Shown here in pieces: positions 1-9,133 of a stretch of 64,000 nt of DNA. A program made the translations under genes and the position numbers. The notes under the pieces were generated by a model. The model was given only the letters and a program-made list of their open reading frames with translations, made no database searches and was not told the origin of the DNA. The DNA comes from Jhaorihella thermophila (GTDB lineage Bacteria; Pseudomonadota; Alphaproteobacteria; Rhodobacterales; Rhodobacteraceae): NCBI RefSeq assembly GCF_900108275.1, contig NZ_FNVD01000011.1, positions 1-64,000 of the forward strand, read 5' to 3'. Position 1 is the first letter of the stretch. Each line of letters starts with the position of its first letter.

Positions 1-87
1 CAGCTCAGCGACCGTCTGCTCACCCTTCAGCGCCTCAAGCGCTACCTTCGCCTTGAACTCCGGCGAATGCTGCTTCCGTTTCGACAT
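1..87 (-). CDS. IS3-family transposase OrfA, N-terminal fragment cut by window edge
   Basis: Only the first 29 residues are visible (start MSKRKQHSPEFKAKVALEAL). They match the opening of IS3/IS911-type OrfA proteins, whose N-terminal helix-turn-helix binds the element ends. The ATG at 87 is preceded by AGAGGGGATCAG-like purine-rich sequence at a plausible ribosome-binding distance. In this family OrfA and OrfB are normally joined by a programmed -1 frameshift; that part is outside the window, so activity cannot be judged. Confidence 0.75.
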   Translation of the reverse strand, partial: MSKRKQHSPEFKAKVALEALKGEQTVAEL

Positions 88-167
88 CTCTGATCCCCTC
101 TTCGTCGAAGATCAGCAGACAGCAATTTGTAGCCTACGTCAGCGTCCGATTTTCGGGGAGTAGCTCA
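1..167 (-). mobile_element. End of an IS3-family insertion sequence (partial)
   Basis: The leftward reading frame at 1-87 is an IS3/IS911-type OrfA. The 80 bases ahead of its start look like the non-coding end of the element. On the minus strand the presumed terminus begins TGAGCTACTCCCCGAAAAT at position 167. To the right of 167 the sequence changes abruptly to a different transposase remnant, so 167 is taken as the insertion boundary. The rest of the element, including OrfB and the other inverted repeat, lies outside the window. The boundary is inferred. Confidence 0.65.
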
Positions 168-335
168 CCTCCCCACCGGATCGCCGAATTCAACCCGCTG
201 ATCGACGCCTTCGCCCACCGATACAACACCCACCGCCCCCACGATGTTCTTGGCCAGAAACCAACCCTGCATTACCTCTGCCACCACGATTCGGCGGACC
301 CCCTCAAAGCCGCCCGCGCGTCTCGGATGTCTTGA
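168..335 (+). pseudogene. C-terminal remnant of an integrase-core (IS481/IS3-type) transposase
   Basis: From about 180 the frame reads IAEFNPLIDAFAHRYNTHRP followed by HDVLGQKPTLHYL and ends at TGA 333-335. The pattern FN...YN..RPH..LG..P..YL is the conserved tail of rve-type transposases. No start, DDE catalytic residues or N-terminal DNA-binding region precede it, because the IS3-type end at 167 cuts it off. It is a dead fragment and points to two successive insertions next to tuf. Confidence 0.7.
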
Positions 336-349
336 GCCTGTACACACGC

Positions 350-378
350 TTGATTTTCGCCGCCGAACCAAATATGTC
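350..378 (+). promoter_or_regulatory. Candidate sigma-70 promoter for tuf copy 1
   Basis: TTGATT (350-355) and TATGTC (373-378) are separated by exactly 17 bases, 59 bases before the tuf ATG. The -35 begins only 15 bases after the transposase remnant ends. This copy of tuf has no fusA upstream, so it needs its own promoter. Prediction by eye only. Confidence 0.5.
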
Positions 379-436
379 GCGCGCGCAGAGGTAAACCGGG
401 TCGCGTGACCCCCGAACGTCAAAAGGGTGCCCAAGG

Positions 437-1612
<1,176 letters not shown>

Positions 1613-1662
1613 TTGCTGTAACATGCATGGGGCCGGTTTTGATACCGGGTCCGGGCTAGACA

Positions 1663-1693
1663 AGGAACCCCGTCGCTCTGCGGCGGGGTTCCT
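1663..1693 (+). terminator. Hairpin terminator after tuf copy 1
   Basis: AGGAACCCCG at 1663-1672 pairs perfectly with CGGGGTTCCT at 1684-1693, giving a 10-bp stem 50 bases after the tuf stop. It is followed by GATTCTC, not a true T-tract, so termination strength is uncertain. It may also serve the leftward flagellar operon that ends at 1888. Confidence 0.6.
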
Positions 1694-1729
1694 GATTCTC
1701 ATGCAAGTCATGCAAGCCCAGGCTTCAAA

Positions 1730-1744
1730 CGGTGACTGTCACCG
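1730..1744. repeat. 15-base palindrome in the tuf/flagellar spacer
   Basis: CGGTGAC-T-GTCACCG is a perfect inverted repeat with one central base. It lies in the 1694-1887 spacer between two genes that end facing each other, where no gene is visible. It may be a protein-binding site or a decayed terminator arm. No function can be assigned. Confidence 0.35.
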
Positions 1745-1887
1745 GATTGGTGGTGTGCCGGAAACCGCCCACCTTGTGACCGCCTGCCGGCATGATGGCC
1801 CAGAACACGCGCCCGGAAACCCGTTAGCCAATCCCAGCATCGGCTGTCGCAGCGCGCCGAGAAGCGAAGATCTGCATGGATCCTTGC

Positions 1888-4071
1888 TCACCAGTTCTCA
1901 GCCACATCTCCTGTGATTGCACGCAAGTTTTCTCGAAGCAAAGCACTTTGCCGCAACAATCGCCTGGCATGCGCCAAGGGGGGAAGCTGCCCGAATTCAG
2001 AAACGCCGTTTTGGCGGTCGAAGTCTGTGGGAGCCGGCTGAAGTCGATCTGCACCGCCGGTGGGAGAGTAAGAGGACTCCGGGTTTCCCGCACCGAATTC
2101 GCGACCGGCTTGGGTGACCGATCCATAGCTCCCCTTCTGCTCTTGTGCCGGGGGGGGCGCTCTTCGAGGATCCGCGTAATCCTCTTGCGCCACGTCACGC
2201 GGGTCGGAATTTTCGTCCGGTGGTTCGGCAACCGCCAGTTTGCGGGCCTCGCCGTCAAGGCCAAGACTCGCCAGTCGATCCGCCATCGAGTGTCGCAAGG
2301 ATGCCGGGAGCGCGGCAACTTGAAGACTTGTTAACGGAAGCGCGTGCTGCAAGAAATCTATGTCATCGGCCCTTTGAACGAGAAGCGTCAAGACCTGTAG
2401 CTGCGCATCTGTGAAGTTATTCAGTTTTTTGACTGTTGGTTGATCCAGTCCGACAACGCGCATGGCCGCGGGAAAGTCACCGGCAAGTGAGAGCGCGACC
2501 GCCTGAGTCCGAAGAAGTTCCGGCTCAAGCGTGCTGCCCCTGAATTCGACAACAAATGAAGACACCAGGTCCACGAGTTCCCTTGAAACAGGTCTGGCCG
2601 AATGCCTGTTCTGCTCAATCAATTCCATTACGGCACTGGCCGCGGACAATGCGTTTGTCCGTTCGTTTCCTTCCAACCCGGCGTGGTCGAAAAGCTCTGT
2701 GCTTTCAGTGCCGAGAAACCTTGCATGCGGCGCGGGTATCACGCCTTTATCCGGAGCATGTTTCAACATACGGGCAACGACGCCGGCTGCCGTTTCCTCT
2801 CCTCCATCCTTGAGACGTGTTGCAATGGTGGACCCAAGAACTTCACGAAGGTGCACTGGAAGCTTGGAAAATGCCTGAAGGACTGCCTTGGTGTTGATTT
2901 TGGAGTCCTTGTTGACCGTGGCTATGGTGGCCCACATAGCTGACACGCTGTTGCAGTTTGTCTGACCCGCAAAATAATCACCGCGCGCATTTGTATCCTG
3001 AAGCAGCTCGGCGATCGCAAGAATTGCCTCTACAATTGAATCATCGTCAGGCAACCGCTCAACAATTCTGGCGGCTTCCTCGCCCAAGCCCCAAAATAAA
3101 AAGATTCGAGCCAGATCGATCGCTGCACTCTTGGAAATTTCTCCTGACTGGGAAAAAAGCGCAGGCAGGCGGGATCCGATCTGTGCACTGAAATCTTCTG
3201 GCGCGCCCCAAGATGCGATATCGACAAGGTGCGCACCTCCACACCTTGTTTTCTCGGCTTGCTCGAATGGGGCAATGTCAGTCTGCCGGGCGGATTTCAC
3301 GGACAGATGCGTGCCAGCCGTATTGAACGGCTCGAGCTCGAGATGGGTCTTACTGGCCTGCATGTTTGCCGAATGAATCGGGTTGTCCTTGGGGGCAGGC
3401 GGCCGGGTCCGATTCCTCGCATTCTCCGCAGATGAGCGGGAAAGCAGGCCGACCGCCGCCCCGGCCTCGATGTGTTGCCGCAAGTTGCGCCGCCAAACCT
3501 TGGCCAAGCCCAATTCGGTCAAAATTGATTCGATCGTGGAGCCTTCACGCGAGTTTCGTGAAATTTCACTGCGGGCGTACTCCGGACTTGGGTGCTTGGG
3601 GGCATGCGATTCAGAGTCTTCTGGGGCGGGACCTTCACGGGAAGCGAGAAACCTGTAGGCCGGAGTATTCTGGGGGAGAACTCTGTAAAAGGACGGCTGA
3701 GGAGGCCTGGAGGTCTGGTCCTTTATGTCAACAACCAGATAGTTGCCCGATTCCACGAAACTCGAGACCGTGCACGTGCAGGCCAAATCCAGAATCAGGC
3801 CACCGCTTTGCTCGAGTTCACGGATACCGGAGATTCTGTCTTTCGAGATTTTCCGGAAAACTTGCGAAGTATCGAATTTGGCGTCGTTGGAAAGAATCCG
3901 GATTTCCACCGAGCGATGCTTTTCGGTGACATCCCATACCGCGCCTGAAGGGAGTGGGAGAACCAATCGCGTAAACCCGTCGTGTTCCCCCGACTGAACC
4001 TTCAGGCCGGCAGCGGCTGCGAATGTCGGAAACAGCAAAGCAACCAGGATTCTGACAGCGAGTTTGGTCAT
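1888..4071 (-). CDS. Uncharacterised exported protein of the flagellar motor operon
   Basis: I do not recognise a named family for this 727-residue protein. Starting at ATG 4071 it has a clear signal peptide (MTKLAVRILVALLFPTFAAA), so it should act in the periplasm. The following 100 residues look beta-rich and AMIN-like (GFTRLVLPLP, VEIRIL, YLVVDIKD). The middle and C-terminal half is largely helical and Ala/Leu-rich, resembling degenerate helical repeats, with a Pro/Gln-rich linker near residue 640. A longer frame runs upstream to 4167 but inside motA. The 4071 start overlaps the motA stop as ATGA, implying translational coupling. Its position directly after motA suggests a stator-associated or cell-wall role, by context only. 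Confidence 0.75.
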   Translation of the reverse strand: MTKLAVRILVALLFPTFAAAAGLKVQSGEHDGFTRLVLPLPSGAVWDVTEKHRSVEIRILSNDAKFDTSQVFRKISKDRISGIRELEQSGGLILDLACTCTVSSFVESGNYLVVDIKDQTSRPPQPSFYRVLPQNTPAYRFLASREGPAPEDSESHAPKHPSPEYARSEISRNSREGSTIESILTELGLAKVWRRNLRQHIEAGAAVGLLSRSSAENARNRTRPPAPKDNPIHSANMQASKTHLELEPFNTAGTHLSVKSARQTDIAPFEQAEKTRCGGAHLVDIASWGAPEDFSAQIGSRLPALFSQSGEISKSAAIDLARIFLFWGLGEEAARIVERLPDDDSIVEAILAIAELLQDTNARGDYFAGQTNCNSVSAMWATIATVNKDSKINTKAVLQAFSKLPVHLREVLGSTIATRLKDGGEETAAGVVARMLKHAPDKGVIPAPHARFLGTESTELFDHAGLEGNERTNALSAASAVMELIEQNRHSARPVSRELVDLVSSFVVEFRGSTLEPELLRTQAVALSLAGDFPAAMRVVGLDQPTVKKLNNFTDAQLQVLTLLVQRADDIDFLQHALPLTSLQVAALPASLRHSMADRLASLGLDGEARKLAVAEPPDENSDPRDVAQEDYADPRRAPPPAQEQKGSYGSVTQAGREFGAGNPESSYSPTGGADRLQPAPTDFDRQNGVSEFGQLPPLAHARRLLRQSALLRENLRAITGDVAENW

Positions 4072-4937
4072 GATGCAGCTTGCTTGATCGCCTTGAGAGC
4101 TTCTTCGACTTCGGCGAAACTGGGTCTGACATGCGCCGGGGCGTTTTGCCGTCCGACTTCGACACACATGGGCGGTGCGTGATTGTGTAGATTCGCGACC
4201 AGCACTTCCCTGATCAGATCATAAAAGTGACTGTCTTCTTCGGTGACGGCTCGAACCTTTACGGCAAAGGGTCCAACAAACCCGTAAGCCAGAAACACGC
4301 CCAAGAAGGTTCCCACGAGTGCGCCGCCGATAAGCTTTCCGAGAACTTCGGGAGGTTGATCGATGGATCCCATTGTCTTGATGACGCCAAGAACCGCGGC
4401 GACGATTCCGAGGGCAGGCAGCGCGTCTGCCAGAGTTTGAAGCGCATGGCTGGAGTGCAAGGCATGCTGGCGCGAACTCTCCATACGTTTATTGAGTATC
4501 TCTTCGACTTGCATCGGGTCGTCATAGTTCATTGACGCAGATCTCAGCGTATCGCAGATCAGATCGATTGCTTCTCGGTCCGATTGGATTTTCGGATATT
4601 GTCCGAAAATGTCGGATTCACCTGGAGCCTCGATATGACGTTCGATTTCTACGGGGCTCTGCCTTGCAATTCGGATCAACGAGAAAAGCAGGCATAACAG
4701 GTCGCGGTAGTCATCCTGCCGCCACTTCGGCCCTTTGAATACTTTCACGATGTCTTTGGCCGTATGTTTTACGACACTGAAATCGTTGCCGATGAGAAAT
4801 GCACCGATTCCGGCTCCACCAATCATCGCGAGCTCAAATGGCAATGCCTTGATGATGATGGCCATCTTGCCGCCGGCAAGAATGTATCCACCGAAAACCA
4901 TAATGAAAATCAGTGCGATCCCGACCAATCCGATCAT
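4068..4937 (-). CDS. motA: Flagellar stator protein MotA
   Basis: 289 residues, the usual length for MotA, the inner-membrane stator subunit that forms the proton channel with MotB. Four hydrophobic segments are visible: two near the N-terminus (IGLVGIALIFIMVFGGYILA and about residues 33-50) and two around residues 172-230. The third contains the conserved proline motif ALPALGIVAAVLGVIKTMG and the fourth GALVGTFLGVFLAYGFVGP. A charged cytoplasmic loop lies between. The ATG at 4937 is preceded by GTGAGG. No motB is found here, so the partner must be encoded elsewhere. The gene overlaps the downstream unknown protein by 4 bases. Confidence 0.94.
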   Translation of the reverse strand: MIGLVGIALIFIMVFGGYILAGGKMAIIIKALPFELAMIGGAGIGAFLIGNDFSVVKHTAKDIVKVFKGPKWRQDDYRDLLCLLFSLIRIARQSPVEIERHIEAPGESDIFGQYPKIQSDREAIDLICDTLRSASMNYDDPMQVEEILNKRMESSRQHALHSSHALQTLADALPALGIVAAVLGVIKTMGSIDQPPEVLGKLIGGALVGTFLGVFLAYGFVGPFAVKVRAVTEEDSHFYDLIREVLVANLHNHAPPMCVEVGRQNAPAHVRPSFAEVEEALKAIKQAAS

Positions 4938-4999
4938 CGTTGCCTCACCTTGTTGACTCCTCTCGCACCCTTGCCCACTGAAAACGTCGAATGTGGGGG

Positions 5000-5614
5000 T
5001 TATCGTTTCGGGACCTTTACGTTTCGTCCCGCCATGACCGCGCTGATCGCGTAAGCAGCCTTCGGGCTCATCCCTGCGAGTATCCCGGCCGCCGTTTCCG
5101 GCCGCATCCTCGACAGAAAGCCAGCGGCGAAGAATGGCTCCATTTGCTCGAAGAGGATCGCTGAATCCTTTGGGGGCATTCTTTCGTAAACGCTCACCAA
5201 GCGGCCTATGTCCTTTTCGGTCGCGCCATCCGCCTCAGCCAGTGTTGCGCGCAGGGCGCTTTCAGTCTGCTTGAGTTCTGCGAGTTTTGTTTTCAGTTCT
5301 CTGGTTGCCGTCTCGAGCTGTTTTTCACGATTGATAACGGCTTGTTCCCGAGCAATCAGATCCCGTTCCTTTTTCTGTAGCGCCTCGAGGACGAGTCGAA
5401 GGCTGTCCGGAGTGGGAGTATGAGAAGCAGGCGATGCGGCTTCGCCAACCGGCTCCAATGACGGCTGTGCGTTTTCCGAGAGCGCATTCGAGGTTGCCTC
5501 ACTCGCGCTTTTCGCCATGGCAGGCACGGCCATCAAGCCAAGCCGCAGGAATGCCGATGACAAGAGCAGAACGGCAGTAACGAGCAGAGCGCGATCCTTG
5601 AGTACCGGTTTCAT
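5000..5614 (-). CDS. MotE-like flagellar protein (MgtE-N-like domain)
   Basis: 204 residues from the ATG at 5614, which has GAGGA upstream; the frame extends to 5722 but would overlap the preceding gene. It has an N-terminal signal-anchor (ALLVTAVLLLSSAFLRLGLM), an Ala/Pro-rich stretch, a long coiled coil rich in Lys/Glu (about 90-140: KKERDLIAREQAVINREKQL), and a C-terminal helical domain with the signature VYERMPPKDSAILFEQM and RMRPETAAGILAGMSP. This arrangement is typical of alphaproteobacterial MotE proteins, periplasmic chaperone-like factors of the motor. The assignment rests on architecture and neighbours (motA, fliL). Confidence 0.8.
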   Translation of the reverse strand: MKPVLKDRALLVTAVLLLSSAFLRLGLMAVPAMAKSASEATSNALSENAQPSLEPVGEAASPASHTPTPDSLRLVLEALQKKERDLIAREQAVINREKQLETATRELKTKLAELKQTESALRATLAEADGATEKDIGRLVSVYERMPPKDSAILFEQMEPFFAAGFLSRMRPETAAGILAGMSPKAAYAISAVMAGRNVKVPKR

Positions 5615-5624
5615 CCGCCAATCC

Positions 5625-6014
5625 TCAATGGTGTACATCTTCGCCCGAGCGAGAATGGCGCACGAAAATCGGGCCGTTGTCCTCGACGGGCTCTTTTGGG
5701 GGTGTCGGCGTGGGCGACGCATCCGAGACGTCGGCGATGTCGTGCATAGAGGCCATCATGATCTCCAGCCGCTGGGCCGCCGCCTCTGCGCGCTTGGTCA
5801 GGTCCTCGATCGATTCCCAGGAGTTTTCGGCTGCCTGTTTGGCCTCTACGAGAGACTTCTGCAGGTCGTTCACCTGCGAAGACAGGACTGCAACCGCCCC
5901 TCCAACGCCTCTTTCAAGGTCGTTGAAGCGTTTCAGGCGGCGTGCGAGCACCAAGCAGTATAGCCCTGCTCCGATCGCGCCGGCGGCCAGAAAGATATTC
6001 GCGACGAGTTCCAC
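5625..6014 (-). CDS. Small membrane-anchored coiled-coil protein of the flagellar operon
   Basis: 129 residues starting at GTG 6014, with an excellent AGGAGG seven bases upstream. The N-terminus is one membrane segment (IFLAAGAIGAGLYCLVLARR), followed by a helical coiled coil (about 30-90) and a Pro-rich acidic tail (DASPTPTPPKEP). It resembles the small DUF6468-type proteins found next to fliL and motE in alphaproteobacterial flagellar clusters, but I am not certain of that family. Its function is unknown; it lies 14 bases from fliL and 10 bases from the motE-like start, clearly in one operon. Confidence 0.75.
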   Translation of the reverse strand: MELVANIFLAAGAIGAGLYCLVLARRLKRFNDLERGVGGAVAVLSSQVNDLQKSLVEAKQAAENSWESIEDLTKRAEAAAQRLEIMMASMHDIADVSDASPTPTPPKEPVEDNGPIFVRHSRSGEDVHH

Positions 6015-6028
6015 AAGAATGCCTCCTG

Positions 6029-6535
6029 CTAGTTCACGACAAATTCAACGATTAGAAGGTTCCGTGCCGTTTTGCCGTCGCCCAGCAGATTGATACGCCG
6101 CAGCAGCTGCGAGCGAATGCGAAGCAGGGCCAGCGGGTCTTCCAGATCGCGGGGTTCAAGCGCCCTGAGGTAACCGTTCAGCATGTCCAGGATCCGCGGC
6201 ATGACATGACGGAACGTTTCCGCATCCTCGGGGTTTACCTCGAGTTCAGCGCGAAACTTCAGATGCATACGCTCGCGCCCGTAACCTATCGAAACCACCA
6301 TTGGGTCAATCGACACAAATTCGGTTTCGGGCGGTGCTGCATCTTCCTCGTGCGATGACATGCCGGATTCGTGAGTTGCGGCTGTTGCATGCGGCTTGCC
6401 GACAGGCAGAATGCCGGCCCGGACGGCAAAAAAGCCCCCCGTGCCCCCCATTGCGGCCAGAACGAGGCTGAGAATCAACCCGACCGGCAGGGTCGTTCTG
6501 GGTTTGTCTTCCGTAACAGTTTCGGTCGCTGACAT
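6029..6535 (-). CDS. fliL: Flagellar basal body-associated protein FliL
   Basis: 168 residues with the FliL plan: short cytoplasmic N-terminus, one transmembrane helix (LPVGLILSLVLAAMGGTGGF), a low-complexity linker (about 50-70) and a periplasmic stomatin-like domain (FVSIDPMVVSIGYGRERMHL ... NLLIVEFVVN). FliL surrounds the stator and supports torque. It is the first gene of the leftward operon; its ATG at 6535 follows GGGGAAA. The fliF operon starts in the opposite direction from the same intergenic region. Confidence 0.92.
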   Translation of the reverse strand: MSATETVTEDKPRTTLPVGLILSLVLAAMGGTGGFFAVRAGILPVGKPHATAATHESGMSSHEEDAAPPETEFVSIDPMVVSIGYGRERMHLKFRAELEVNPEDAETFRHVMPRILDMLNGYLRALEPRDLEDPLALLRIRSQLLRRINLLGDGKTARNLLIVEFVVN

Positions 6536-6579
6536 CGCTTTCCCCGTTCCATGGTGGGGTCTTGATACCCCGTCAGAGA

Positions 6580-6594
6580 CTAACCGAATGTTAA
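6580..6594. promoter_or_regulatory. Candidate CtrA-binding site between fliL and fliF
   Basis: CTAA (6580-6583), seven bases, then TTAA (6591-6594) matches seven of eight positions of the full CtrA box TTAA-N7-TTAA. It sits in the 115-base divergent control region of the two flagellar operons. CtrA controls flagellar transcription in Rhodobacteraceae. TTAA is rare in this GC-rich DNA, which raises its weight. Inference from a single site. Confidence 0.5.
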
Positions 6595-6650
6595 TCCGGT
6601 TCCGTCAGACAGAGGCTGAGCGGCAGGAAGCCGGACTGACGGAGGAAAGC

Positions 6651-8255
6651 GTGGAACAGATCAGCAAGGTCTGGAATGGACTCGAAACGCGAAAGCGGGT
6701 GATGCTTGTCGCAGCCGTTCTGGCAACGGTGGCCAGCATGGCGTTGCTTGCCACTATCGTTTCTGCGCCGCGAATGAAGCTTCTCTTCGCCGGGCTGGAC
6801 GGGGCAGCGGCAGCTCATGTTGTCGCTGCGCTGGAACAAAAGGGTGTCGAGTTCGAAGTTCGGGGCAATTCGGTCTATGTCCCTGCCGGGGTTCGGGATG
6901 AATTGCGAATGACGTTGGCTGGCGAGGGCCTGCCGGCAAACGGCGAAAAGGGATACGAGCTGCTGGATTCCCTCAGCGGATTTGGCACCACGTCGCAGAT
7001 GTTCGATGCCGCGTATTGGCGCGCGCAGGAAGGCGAACTGGCGCGAACCATTATGGCGGGGCGGAACATTGCCAGAGCCCGCGTTCATATTGCCCATGAC
7101 AGGTCCGGGGGATTTCGAAGGGACGCCAAGCCGACGGCGTCCGTATCCGTGGTGCCCGCGATCGGATCGATTTCGGTGGCGCAGGCGGATGCGATTCGGC
7201 ACCTGGTATCCGCGGCTGTTCCGGGAATGAATGCCGATGATGTCGCGGTAATCGACGCCAACGGTGTGCTGATCGGGCAGGATGGGGAAAGCAAGGCCGG
7301 GCAGCAGGGAGAAGAACGCGCAGCCCGCCTGCGGGAAAGAGTTCTCAGGTTGGTCGAGGCCAGGGTCGGGCCTGGAAACGCGGTAGTCGAAGTAAGTGTC
7401 GAGACGGTTACCGAGCAGCGATCGGTGCGCGAACGGCGGATTGATCCGGACAGCCGCGTGGCCATCAGCAAGGATGTCGAGGAAACCTCTGACTCCTCGA
7501 CATCCAAGCCTGCTCCGGTCACCGTCGCCTCGAATCTTCCTGATGGAGAGGCATCCGGGGGCGGGGCGGGGTCAGAACAAGCATCAACGAGCCGGGAACG
7601 GGTGAATTACGAGATATCTCAAACAGAGGTGGAGGTTCTCCAGCACCCGGGCGACGTACGCCGATTGACGGTTGCGGTGCTCGTGAATGGCATCAGATCG
7701 AAGGGGCCTGATGGATCTCTGGAATTTCGGCCGCGCCCGGACGAGGAACTGGCGGCCTTGCGCGAGCTTGTAGCCGCGGCAGTGGGTTTCGACGAAGCAA
7801 GGGGCGACGTCATAACAATCCGTTCCATGGAAATGCCTGCGGTCGATTTGCCGGAAATGACCCCTTCCGTGTCATGGTTCGATCGCTTGAACATAGATGT
7901 TACGCAAATCGTACAAGCTGCGGCACTGGCCATCGTGGCGTTGATCTTGGGGCTGTTCGTCATCAGGCCCCTGTTGCTGGCTGACAGGCGCGCAGCAGAG
8001 CAACTCACTGGCTTGCCCGCTGCCATCCCCAACGATCCGGCCAACGCATTGCCGGTTCTGAGTGGAGAAATCGACGACACGAGTGACGGAGGAATGTTGA
8101 GCGAGACCGGCGCTTCACAGGAATCCGATGTGCAGCTGCCGTCGCCGCGCGCCGAGGACGCTGTCGATCGGCTTCGGGCGATGATCGGCGAGCGGCAGGA
8201 GGAAACCGTTCAGATCCTTCGCAGCTGGTTGCAGGAAGAAGAGGAAACCGCATGA
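6651..8255 (+). CDS. fliF: Flagellar MS-ring protein FliF
   Basis: 534 residues from GTG 6651, the subunit of the MS ring that anchors the flagellar basal body in the inner membrane. The N-terminal membrane helix is VMLVAAVLATVASMALLATI; the ring-building domains include LLFAGLDGAAAAHVVAALEQ and ELARTIMAGRNIARARVHIA. A second membrane helix (about 415-440: IVQAAALAIVALILGLFVIR) precedes a cytoplasmic tail that should bind FliG. The frame is open upstream to 6396, but GTG 6651 has GGAGG at 6641-6645 and yields the N-terminus typical of rhodobacterial FliF; ATG 6588 would lie inside the CtrA-like box. It overlaps fliH by ATGA. Confidence 0.93.
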   Translation: MEQISKVWNGLETRKRVMLVAAVLATVASMALLATIVSAPRMKLLFAGLDGAAAAHVVAALEQKGVEFEVRGNSVYVPAGVRDELRMTLAGEGLPANGEKGYELLDSLSGFGTTSQMFDAAYWRAQEGELARTIMAGRNIARARVHIAHDRSGGFRRDAKPTASVSVVPAIGSISVAQADAIRHLVSAAVPGMNADDVAVIDANGVLIGQDGESKAGQQGEERAARLRERVLRLVEARVGPGNAVVEVSVETVTEQRSVRERRIDPDSRVAISKDVEETSDSSTSKPAPVTVASNLPDGEASGGGAGSEQASTSRERVNYEISQTEVEVLQHPGDVRRLTVAVLVNGIRSKGPDGSLEFRPRPDEELAALRELVAAAVGFDEARGDVITIRSMEMPAVDLPEMTPSVSWFDRLNIDVTQIVQAAALAIVALILGLFVIRPLLLADRRAAEQLTGLPAAIPNDPANALPVLSGEIDDTSDGGMLSETGASQESDVQLPSPRAEDAVDRLRAMIGERQEETVQILRSWLQEEEETA

Positions 8256-8854
8256 CGGCCGTATCGCGTCTGCTTGAGGACTTCGTGGCCGCGCGGTCGG
8301 ATGATGTATCTGGTCGCTGGGTGACGGATGATGAATGGGAAGAGCGGCGTCTGTCCGGTTACGAAGAGGGCTACTCTGCGGGATGGGAGGACGCGCTGTC
8401 AGCACAGTCAAAATCACAGGCGCTGCTTTGCGAAGCGCTCGGCCAGAGGTTGTGTGATCTGTCCTTCACGTATCACGAAGCCCTGACGCAGATGCTGGCC
8501 GCTTTGGAGCCGGTCTTTCAGGCGATTTTCGAAACCGTTCTGCCGAGGGCATGGGCGATGGGCCAGGCCGCCCGTCTGACCGAACTGGCGATGACCATGG
8601 CCAGAGAACGGGCGGAAGGCCCGATCGTTCTGACGGTCCCAGAGGGCACGGCAAACACCATTCGACCGGCGTTTGAAAGGGAATATGGTGCCCCTTTCGA
8701 GCTGCGCGAAGATCCCGGGCTTGCTCCGGATCAGGCCTGCATTCGGCTCGGCGACGCTGAGCAGTTTGTTGATGGAGAAGCCCTGCTGCGGGCGCTTTCG
8801 GACGCAGTGGATGGATTTGTCCTGCAAATGCGAAAGGATGATGAGCATGAGTGA
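8252..8854 (+). CDS. fliH: FliH-like flagellar export regulator
   Basis: 200 residues. The N-terminal third carries a Gly-spaced helix, GYEEGYSAGWEDAL (about 36-49), like the GxxxG repeats of FliH/YscL proteins, which bind and restrain the FliI export ATPase. The C-terminal half (ETVLPRAWAMGQAARLTELA ... PIVLTVPEG) resembles the FliH C-terminal domain. Sequence conservation is low, as is normal for FliH, so position between fliF and fliN is a main support. The start overlaps the fliF stop (ATGA), indicating coupled translation. Confidence 0.75.
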   Translation: MTAVSRLLEDFVAARSDDVSGRWVTDDEWEERRLSGYEEGYSAGWEDALSAQSKSQALLCEALGQRLCDLSFTYHEALTQMLAALEPVFQAIFETVLPRAWAMGQAARLTELAMTMARERAEGPIVLTVPEGTANTIRPAFEREYGAPFELREDPGLAPDQACIRLGDAEQFVDGEALLRALSDAVDGFVLQMRKDDEHE

Positions 8855-9131
8855 CAAGGAACGCTGCGCGGCGGACTTGGCAAACCCGTTTGTTTCGGTT
8901 CCGATCGAGATTCTTGTGACCGTCGGCAAGGCGAGGCCCTTGGTTCGAGATCTGATGGGGCTGACCGAGAACTCTGTCCTGACGCTTGATCGCAGAATCG
9001 ACGATCCGGTCGAGCTCTACGTTGGCGACCGGCTGGTTGCGCGTGGCCAGTTGGAAGAATTGGAAGGGGAAGCGACCGGGCAGTTGGCCGTCCGCCTGAC
9101 GGAGATCGCGGACCTGCAAAACGGGTTGTAA
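8847..9131 (+). CDS. fliN: Flagellar switch protein FliN
   Basis: 94 residues from ATG 8847, a compact FliN/SpoA-domain protein of the C-ring switch, which binds FliM and FliH. The domain reads PIEILVTVGKARPLVRDLMG, NSVLTLDRRIDDPVELYVGD and RLVARGQLEE. In-frame ATGs also lie at 8838 and 8841; 8847 is chosen for the AAAGGA nine bases upstream. It overlaps the end of the fliH-like gene by 8 bases and ends 2 bases before fliP. Confidence 0.9.
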   Translation: MSDKERCAADLANPFVSVPIEILVTVGKARPLVRDLMGLTENSVLTLDRRIDDPVELYVGDRLVARGQLEELEGEATGQLAVRLTEIADLQNGL

Positions 9132-9133
9132 GG

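Noticed and set aside
6396-6650. Longer FliF starting at 6396 or 6588
   Set aside because: The extension overlaps fliL and the CtrA-like box, has no ribosome-binding site and no match to known FliF N-termini; GTG 6651 has a perfect one.
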